A stretch of DNA of 64,000 bases from Micromonospora sp. MH99 (lineage in GTDB: Bacteria; Actinomycetota; Actinomycetes; Mycobacteriales; Micromonosporaceae), in the NCBI RefSeq assembly GCF_021442385.1, contig NZ_MUZA01000027.1, positions 1-64,000 on the forward strand. The letters run 5' to 3'. Positions within the stretch are counted from its first letter, which is position 1; each line of letters starts with the position of its first letter. Positions 58,722 through 64,000 of the stretch are shown in pieces. Under the pieces are notes generated by a model that was not told the DNA's origin, did no database searches, and worked only from the letters and a program-made list of their open reading frames with translations. The translations under genes and the position numbers were made by a program.

Positions 58722-59537
58722 ATGTCCACCCTGCCGGCCACCCCCGCCGCCACCCGCACCGACAGTCCCACCCAGCCCGACCGCCGGCTGCCCGCGATGG
58801 GCGGCTTCGCCCCGGCAGTCCTCGGCATCGAACTGCGCCGGGTGCTGCGCAACCGCCGCACCCTCGCCTTCACGCTGATCATGCCGGCGGTCTTCTTCCT
58901 CATCTTCGGCCTGCCGCAGCGGGGGCAGACGCTGGACAACGGCCGACCCGTGATGGCGTACGTCATGATCAGCCTCGCCGTGTACGCGGCGATGGTGGCG
59001 ACCACCAGCGCGGGCGGCGCGGTGGCCACCGAGCGCGCGTTGGGCTGGAGCCGGCAGCTGCGGCTCACGCCGCTGCGCCCGACCGCCTACGTGGCGACGA
59101 AGGTGGCCACCGCGATGACCCTCGGCCTGATCGCGGTCGTCATCGAGTTCGTGGTCGGCGCCGCGGCCGGCGTCCGCCTCCCGCTGGACGTCTGGTTGCT
59201 GTCCGGGCTCGCCGCGTGGCTCGGCTCGCTGGTCTTCGCCGCGTTCGGTCTGTTCATCGGCTACCTGGTGCCGGCCGAGAACGTCATGCAGTTCATCGGG
59301 CCGATCCTGGCCGTGCTGGCCATGTTCGGCGGGCTGTTCGTCCCGGTCGAGGTGCTGCCGCACGTGCTACAGCAGGTCGCGAAGTTCACCCCGGTGTACG
59401 GCATGGGTGAGCTGGCCCGCGCCCCGCTGACCGGCGACGGGGTGAGCATGGCCGGGGTGGCCAACATGGTCTTCTGGACTCTGGCCTTCGGCGTCGGCGC
59501 GGCCCGGCTGTTCCGCCGGGACACCGCTCGGGTCTGA
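58722..59537 (+). CDS. ABC-2 type transporter permease
   Basis: The 271-residue protein has a cytoplasmic N-terminus and six membrane helices (LAFTLIMPAVFFLIFGLPQ, YVMISLAVYAAMVATT and others), with the ABC-2 motif near AWLGSLVFAAFGLFIGYLVP. It begins one base after the ATPase stop. Together they form an exporter of the drug/lipid type. It is followed by the sensor kinase gene. Confidence 0.92.
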   Translation: MSTLPATPAATRTDSPTQPDRRLPAMGGFAPAVLGIELRRVLRNRRTLAFTLIMPAVFFLIFGLPQRGQTLDNGRPVMAYVMISLAVYAAMVATTSAGGAVATERALGWSRQLRLTPLRPTAYVATKVATAMTLGLIAVVIEFVVGAAAGVRLPLDVWLLSGLAAWLGSLVFAAFGLFIGYLVPAENVMQFIGPILAVLAMFGGLFVPVEVLPHVLQQVAKFTPVYGMGELARAPLTGDGVSMAGVANMVFWTLAFGVGAARLFRRDTARV

Positions 59538-59550
59538 CCGCCGCGACCGC

Positions 59551-59556
59551 TAGCGT
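59551..59556 (+). promoter_or_regulatory. -10 box TAGCGT, probable leaderless start
   Basis: TAGCGT lies 7 nt before ATG 59564 and supports it against GTG 59555. The kinase may thus also be transcribed apart from the ABC genes. Confidence 0.4.
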
Positions 59557-59563
59557 GGAGCCG

Positions 59564-60694
59564 ATGGACCTCCCGACGGGGCAGCCCCAGCCGATGAACC
59601 GCCACTGGCGGTACATCGGCTGGCTGCTGGCCGCCGTGTGGCTGTTCTTCCTCAATGTGCCGATCTCCACGGCGCTGCAGCAGCCGGAGCCGTGGCGGCG
59701 GGTCGTCGGGGTGACCGCCCTTGTCGTCTTCGGTCTGGGCTACGTGCTGCTGTTCCAGTGGGCCCGCCGGCTGCGCCAGCTGCTGCTGCCGATCCCGGCG
59801 GGGCGGGCACGGGTGGCCCTGCTGGTGCTGCTCGCGGTGGGCCTGGCGAGCATCCCGGGCACCGACGGCGACTGGCTGGCAACCCTGGTCTACGTGGCCG
59901 CGGCCGGGGTGTTCCTGCTGCCGCCGTGGGAGGCGGCGGTGACCGTGGCGCTCTGCGCCGTGACTCCCGCGCTGGCGTCCTGGCTGGTGCCGGGCTGGGA
60001 GGCGGAGAACGGCATCGTCTTCGCGGTGCTCCTCGCCTCGTTCGCCATGTTCGGCGTGTCCCGACTGGCCCAGCGCAACAGCGAGTTGCAGGCCGCGCAG
60101 CAGGAGATCGGTCGGCTCGCGGTCGCCGAGGAACGGGCCCGCGCCGCGCGCGACCTGCACGACATCCTCGGGCACTCGCTGACCGTGGTGGCGATCAAGG
60201 CCGAGCTGGCCGGGCGGCTGATCGAGGTCGACACCGTCCGGGCGGCCGCCGAGATCGCCGAGGTGGAGAAGCTGGCGCGGGCGGCGCTGGCGGACGTGCG
60301 GCAGACCGTCGGGGCGTACCGGGAGGTCACCCTCGCCGGTGAGCTGGCCGGCGCGCGGTCCGCCCTCGCCGCGGCGGGCATCGCGGCCCAGGTGCCGGCC
60401 GAGACGCCGGAGCTGCCGCCCGAGTGGGACCGGTTGTTCGGATGGGCGGTGCGCGAAGGGGTGACCAACGTGGTCCGGCACAGCGGGGCGCGGTGCTGCA
60501 CGATCCGGGTGCGCCCGGACGGGGTCGAGGTCGGCGACGACGGTCGGGGGCCGTCCACTCCCGACGCCGCCGGGTACGGGCTGGTGGGTCTGCGGGAGCG
60601 GGCCCGCCGGTTGGATGCCGTGGTGACCGTGGGTCGGCGGCGGGACGGCACCGGCTTCCTGCTGCGGGTGCACGCTCCGGCGGAGGCCCGGTGA
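59564..60694 (+). CDS. DesK/NarL-type sensor histidine kinase
   Basis: The 376-residue kinase has about five membrane helices (~15-150), a HisKA_3 dimerisation helix with ARDLHDILGHSL (phospho-His), the N-box WAVREGVTNVVRHSG, the G1 box VGDDGRG and G2 YGLVGLRERARRL. It detects a membrane or envelope signal. The stop overlaps the GTG of its response regulator by 4 nt. The neighbouring ABC-2 exporter is the probable target, as in DesKR/YvfTU-type systems. Confidence 0.92.
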   Translation: MDLPTGQPQPMNRHWRYIGWLLAAVWLFFLNVPISTALQQPEPWRRVVGVTALVVFGLGYVLLFQWARRLRQLLLPIPAGRARVALLVLLAVGLASIPGTDGDWLATLVYVAAAGVFLLPPWEAAVTVALCAVTPALASWLVPGWEAENGIVFAVLLASFAMFGVSRLAQRNSELQAAQQEIGRLAVAEERARAARDLHDILGHSLTVVAIKAELAGRLIEVDTVRAAAEIAEVEKLARAALADVRQTVGAYREVTLAGELAGARSALAAAGIAAQVPAETPELPPEWDRLFGWAVREGVTNVVRHSGARCCTIRVRPDGVEVGDDGRGPSTPDAAGYGLVGLRERARRLDAVVTVGRRRDGTGFLLRVHAPAEAR

Positions 60695-61323
60695 GCGGCT
60701 CGTCGGCGCCGATCCGGCTGCTGCTCGCCGACGACCAGGCGCTGGTGCGGGGCGCGCTGGCTGCCCTGCTGTCGCTGGAGCCGGACCTGACGGTCGTGGC
60801 CGAGGTGGGCCGGGGCGACGAGGTGGTGCCCGAAGCGCTCCAGCACACGCCCGACGTGGCCCTGCTGGACGTGGAGATGCCCGGCCTGGACGGGATCGCC
60901 GCCACCGCCGCGCTGCGGACCGCGCTGCCGGCGTGCCGGGTGCTGGTGGTGACCACGTTCGGTCGGCCCGGCTACCTGCGTCGCGCCATGGAGGCCGGCG
61001 CGAACGGCTTCGTGGTCAAGGACACCCCGGCCCGGCAGCTCGCCGACGCGGTCCGCCGGGTGCACGCGGGCCTGCGGGTGGTCGACCCGACGCTGGCCGC
61101 GGAGACCCTGGCCACCGGGGCGAGCCCGCTGACCGAGCGGGAGACCGAGGTGCTGCGGGCGGCGCGCGCCGGTGGCGCGGTCGCCGAGCTGGCGAAGGCG
61201 CTGCACCTGTCCGAGGGGACGGTGCGCAACCACCTGTCCGCGGCGATCGGTAAGACCGGCGCCCGCAACCGGGCGGCGGCCGTGCGCATCGCCGAGCAGA
61301 ACGGTTGGCTGCTCGGCGACTGA
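60691..61323 (+). CDS. LuxR/NarL-type response regulator
   Basis: The 210-residue protein has a receiver domain with the acidic pair LLLADDQALV, phospho-Asp in VALLDVEMPGLDG, Thr in VVTTFGRPGYL and Lys in VVKDTPA, and a LuxR HTH (SPLTERETEVLRAARAGGAV, KALHLSEGTVRNHLSAAIGK). It pairs with the overlapping sensor kinase. GTG 60691 is given by the GTGA overlap. Confidence 0.94.
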   Translation: MSGSSAPIRLLLADDQALVRGALAALLSLEPDLTVVAEVGRGDEVVPEALQHTPDVALLDVEMPGLDGIAATAALRTALPACRVLVVTTFGRPGYLRRAMEAGANGFVVKDTPARQLADAVRRVHAGLRVVDPTLAAETLATGASPLTERETEVLRAARAGGAVAELAKALHLSEGTVRNHLSAAIGKTGARNRAAAVRIAEQNGWLLGD

Positions 61324-61333
61324 GCGGCCCCGC

Positions 61334-62230
61334 TCAGGCGGTCGGCGGTGGGGTGGGGAGCTGGTCGACGACCACCAGGCTGCTGCCGGGTCGGACCTCG
61401 GCGAGCAGTTCCCGCTGGCCGCTGCGGGTGACCCGGATGCAGCCGTTGGTGGTGTTCTCGCCCAGGTCGTCGTCGTTGTGCCAGGTGTGCAGGCCGATGT
61501 GCGCGCCCTTGAGGCCGGTCGGCACGGCCTCCGGGTCGTCGGGCACCGACCCGAGGGCGTAGATGTCCACCCCGCCGTAGACCTCCTCGGGTGGCGGGGT
61601 GCGGCCCAGGACGAAGGTCCGCCCGAGCGGCGTCTCCTGCCCGGACTGGCCGAGGCTCGTCTCCCAGGAACGCACCGCCTTGCCGGCCCGGTACCAGGTG
61701 AGCCGGTGCACCTTGCGCTCCACCACGATCTGGTCGCGCAGCGCCACGGTGTCGAACCCGCCCGGTGCCAGCCAGGCCAGCCGCCGGTTGGCCGAGGGCA
61801 GCAGGACTGCGGTCCAGCCGACCCGGCGCTCGGCGATCGGCACGGTCAGCTCGACACCGGCGAGCGTCGGTTCGAAGAAGGCCAGCGGTCGTCCGCCGGG
61901 CGCGTCGTACGCGGCGATCCGCCGGGTCGGGTGCACGCCCTCGGTCAGGGGCGTGACGTCCATCGTGGCCGGGTCGGCGGGAAAACCCCTGGGCGCGGGG
62001 TCGTAGTCGAGCACCGGCAGACCGTCCGGGGCGGGCGCGGCCGGCGGGACCGACTCCTCCGGGCTCTGCTCGACGCTGCTCGGCGTCGGATCGGCTGCCA
62101 CCACGTTTCGACTCTCGGGGGCCGTCGAGCGTGGGGTGAGAGCCTGGCCGACCAGCAGCGCGGCGGCCAGCAGCACGGGTACGGCGATGCCGGCGGCGAT
62201 CCAGCCGGCACGGCGGCGGTACGGGGACAT
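61334..62230 (-). CDS. L,D-transpeptidase (YkuD family)
   Basis: The 298-residue protein has an N-terminal membrane anchor (AGWIAAGIAVPVLLAAALLV), a Pro-rich linker and a YkuD catalytic domain with HTWHNDDDLG and the active-site Cys in TTNGCIRVT. It forms 3-3 peptidoglycan cross-links or attaches proteins to the wall. It lacks the Ig-like domains of mycobacterial Ldt proteins, and the middle region (~100-170) is of unknown fold. GTG 62248 is a possible longer start. Convergent with the response regulator. Confidence 0.88.
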   Translation of the reverse strand: MSPYRRRAGWIAAGIAVPVLLAAALLVGQALTPRSTAPESRNVVAADPTPSSVEQSPEESVPPAAPAPDGLPVLDYDPAPRGFPADPATMDVTPLTEGVHPTRRIAAYDAPGGRPLAFFEPTLAGVELTVPIAERRVGWTAVLLPSANRRLAWLAPGGFDTVALRDQIVVERKVHRLTWYRAGKAVRSWETSLGQSGQETPLGRTFVLGRTPPPEEVYGGVDIYALGSVPDDPEAVPTGLKGAHIGLHTWHNDDDLGENTTNGCIRVTRSGQRELLAEVRPGSSLVVVDQLPTPPPTA

Positions 62231-62320
62231 TCGGTCAAACGGCACCAAACCACTTTATGGCTGTGGACGGTCCGGGGCCCCCGGTTCGGCGATACCCGCC
62301 GGCCGGGGGCCCGGAGTCGG

Positions 62321-63766
62321 TCAGACCCGCGCGCCGATGTGGATGGCCACCGCGTCGTGCGCCGGAACGTTCGCGGCGAACCAGCCGTTACCGTCCACGG
62401 TGATCACCGGTCCGCTGCACGTGCCGCCCGCGTACGTGCCGTGGATGACGTCGCAGTACCGGCCGGCGGGCAGCCCGGTGTAGTACGAGCGACCGTTCAC
62501 GGCGGAGTCCTCGTCGTTGAGCGTGACGAAGCCCTTGCCGCTGCGGCTGAACGCAATGTGGTTGTTGCCGTTGTCGTACCAGTTGGCCATGCCCGCGCCC
62601 TCGGTGGCGTTGCGGAAGCCGACCATGTTGGCGATCACCGGCCAGCGGTGCTCGCACTCCCAGCCGGAGTAGCAGGCGGTGTTCAGCGTCTTGTTGTTGC
62701 CGTCCGAGGGCGGGCCGGCGTCGCGGTTGCTGAAGGTGTAGCTGGACATGACGGTCGGCGAGCCGTACGGCCAGGCCAGCATGAAGGCGTTGGCGAGGGC
62801 GTAGATCCCCCGGTCGCGGTAGGTCAGCACCCCGCTGCTGTCCCGCTGGGTGTCGTGGTTGTCCACGAACACCGCGGCCGACCCGGTGGGCAGGTGCCCC
62901 CAGCCCTCGCCGAAGTTCTTCAGGTAGGCGAGCCGCTCGGAGCGGAAGACCCGGGCCAGGTCCTTGCCGTAGCGGAACTCGTGCACGTCACCGTTGCCGG
63001 TGTACTCGGTCGGCTGGACCGGCTCGCCGGCGCCGTAGATGACCTCCTGCACCAGGTACGCCGAGCGGGACAGCTTGGCCTTGATCGCGGCGATGTCGGC
63101 GGCCGGCATGTGCTTGCTGGCGTCCAGCCGGAAGCCGTCGACGCCGAGCGAGAGCAGGTCGTTGAGGTACGACGCGATCTTCGTCCGGACGTAGTCCGAC
63201 TCGGTCCTGAGGTCGGACAGGTTGACCAGCTCGCAGTTCTGTACCTCGTACCTGTCGTTGTAGTTGGCGATGTCGTCGCCGCCGTTGCGCCCGCAGTGGT
63301 GGAAGTCCTGGGTCTGGTAGATGCCCGGGTAGTCGTAGTGCGAGTACGACGAGCCGGCCCAGCCGGTGCCGCCGTTGTCCTGCCCGGACATGTGGTTGAT
63401 GACGGCGTCGACGAGCACCTTCACGCCCGCCGCGTGACAGGTGTTGACCATCGACTGGAACTGGGCCCGGGTGCCTTTGCGGGACTCGATCCGGTAGCTG
63501 ACCGGCTGGTACGCCAGCCACCACTGGTTGCCCCGCACGTGCTCCTGCGGGGGCGAGACCTGGACGTAGCCGTATCCCTTCGGGCCGAGCGTGCTCTGGC
63601 ACTCGCTGGCCACCGACGGCCAGTTCCACTCGAAGAGCTGGACGATGACCTTCTTGGCGCCGGACGGGCTGGCGGCGGCCGGGGGTGCCGTCGCGGTGAG
63701 GGGGACGAGCAGGCTGGCGACCAGGCCGAGGGCGAGGATCGCCGAGCCGCGTCGACGTCGGTGCAT
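62321..63766 (-). CDS. secreted alpha-amylase (GH13)
   Basis: The 481-residue protein has a signal peptide ending PPAAAS (~33). The GH13 barrel carries VDAVINHMSG (region I), the nucleophile Asp in DGFRLDASKHM (II), the acid Glu in VQEVIYGAGE (III) and FVDNHDTQR (IV). The C-terminus is the all-beta domain C (YCDVIHGTYAGGTC); there is no starch-binding domain. It hydrolyses internal alpha-1,4 links of starch. CAGGAG lies 6 nt before ATG 63766. The upstream promoter carries repeated TTGCAA sites. Confidence 0.93.
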   Translation of the reverse strand: MHRRRRGSAILALGLVASLLVPLTATAPPAAASPSGAKKVIVQLFEWNWPSVASECQSTLGPKGYGYVQVSPPQEHVRGNQWWLAYQPVSYRIESRKGTRAQFQSMVNTCHAAGVKVLVDAVINHMSGQDNGGTGWAGSSYSHYDYPGIYQTQDFHHCGRNGGDDIANYNDRYEVQNCELVNLSDLRTESDYVRTKIASYLNDLLSLGVDGFRLDASKHMPAADIAAIKAKLSRSAYLVQEVIYGAGEPVQPTEYTGNGDVHEFRYGKDLARVFRSERLAYLKNFGEGWGHLPTGSAAVFVDNHDTQRDSSGVLTYRDRGIYALANAFMLAWPYGSPTVMSSYTFSNRDAGPPSDGNNKTLNTACYSGWECEHRWPVIANMVGFRNATEGAGMANWYDNGNNHIAFSRSGKGFVTLNDEDSAVNGRSYYTGLPAGRYCDVIHGTYAGGTCSGPVITVDGNGWFAANVPAHDAVAIHIGARV

Positions 63767-63834
63767 CGGGACTCCTGACGGGAGCGGGGGTGGGGGTGGT
63801 GGTGCGGCGGGGGAATCGCATCGGTTGCTCGAAT

Positions 63835-63892
63835 CTTGCAACCCATGCTGAAATTTGCCGAAAGGTTACAAGCGTGTTGCAACGACTGTCAA
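63835..63892 (-). promoter_or_regulatory. amylase promoter with TTGCAA operators
   Basis: On the minus strand TTGACA (63892-63887) and TGTAAC (63870-63865) are 16 bp apart. The palindrome GTTGCAAC (63876-63883) lies between them, and a second copy, GTTGCAAG (63842-63835), lies 41 bp downstream, about four helical turns. This resembles LacI/MalR-type sugar control known for Streptomyces amylase genes. Confidence 0.6.
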
Positions 63893-64000
63893 TGCATGGA
63901 TGGTGATCACTGTCCATGGTGGCCGCTACACGCGTCCCGGCGTCGGTCGGTTCGATCCGGCCCAGAAATTTCCGTCCCCGGGTGATCCGCTCGCCCCGCC

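Noticed and set aside
1..64000. CRISPR arrays, rRNA genes, complete insertion sequences, replication origin
   Set aside because: No regularly spaced repeats, rRNA segments, transposase frames with terminal repeats or DnaA-box clusters were seen on reading through.

Overview
The window reads as chromosomal DNA of a high-GC actinomycete, most probably a member of the Micromonosporaceae (Micromonospora or Salinispora-like). The grounds are the very high G+C at third codon positions, frequent GTG starts, ATGA/GTGA stop-start overlaps, AfsR/BTAD-type regulators, an ECF41 sigma factor, an F420-type LLM oxidoreductase, and secreted enzymes ending in CBM6-like and ricin-B modules. Species assignment is inference; no rRNA is present. 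Two tRNA genes occur: Asn(GTT) at 14585 and a CAT-anticodon tRNA at 20934.

Left part (1-6.5 kb): a tightly overlapping operon of ebo type. It holds a UbiA-like prenyltransferase (cut by the window edge), two TIM-barrel isomerase-like proteins, EboA, a TatD-like hydrolase (EboB), EboE, an alkaline-phosphatase-superfamily protein and a polyprenyl synthetase, closed by a 15-bp hairpin. Ebo clusters have been linked to export of a metabolite precursor to the periplasm; here the prenyl-chain synthase is built in. From 6.8 to 13.8 kb lies a carbohydrate block: a secreted PQQ-type sugar dehydrogenase and a secreted ThuA/DUF1080 protein with near-identical CBM6-ricin tails, then an isolated kinase-like ATPase and a sugar-phosphate isomerase/epimerase. 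This suggests handling of oxidised (3-keto) sugars.

Middle part (14-26.5 kb): an intergenic repeat cluster, then a stretch with several broken genes. An MMPL transporter is fused by deletion to an FAD oxidoreductase that lacks its N-terminus. ltrA carries a one-base frameshift. An integrase C-terminal remnant and a frameshifted deaminase-toxin remnant flank an intact SUKH-3 immunity gene. An M16-like membrane protein, a HxlR-CMD-PhzF group and a YciI-like gene complete the stretch.

From 26.5 to 35.2 kb two large regulators (MalT/BTAD type and AfsR type) alternate with secreted proteins of unknown function, two of which share an unnamed repeated domain. From 35 to 54 kb mostly small regulator/enzyme pairs follow: AraC with NmrA-like and aldo/keto reductase, ECF41 with an NDH-2-like oxidoreductase, MmyB-type XRE with an SDR, ArsR with SRPBCC and an LLM enzyme, an alditol oxidase and a site-2 protease. 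A phage-tail-like pair with a glycosidase-like domain sits at 45.4-46.7 kb.

From 54.1 to 57.8 kb there is an accessory island: a PIN/ribbon-helix-helix toxin-antitoxin pair, a four-gene operon of small helical proteins without recognisable function and of lower G+C, and an alpha/beta hydrolase bracketed by two related 46-bp palindromes. The right end carries an ABC-2 exporter with a DesK/LuxR-type two-component system in one operon, an L,D-transpeptidase, and a secreted alpha-amylase with a likely promoter/operator. Many starts in the window carry a TANNNT box about 6-8 nt upstream, which points to leaderless mRNAs.
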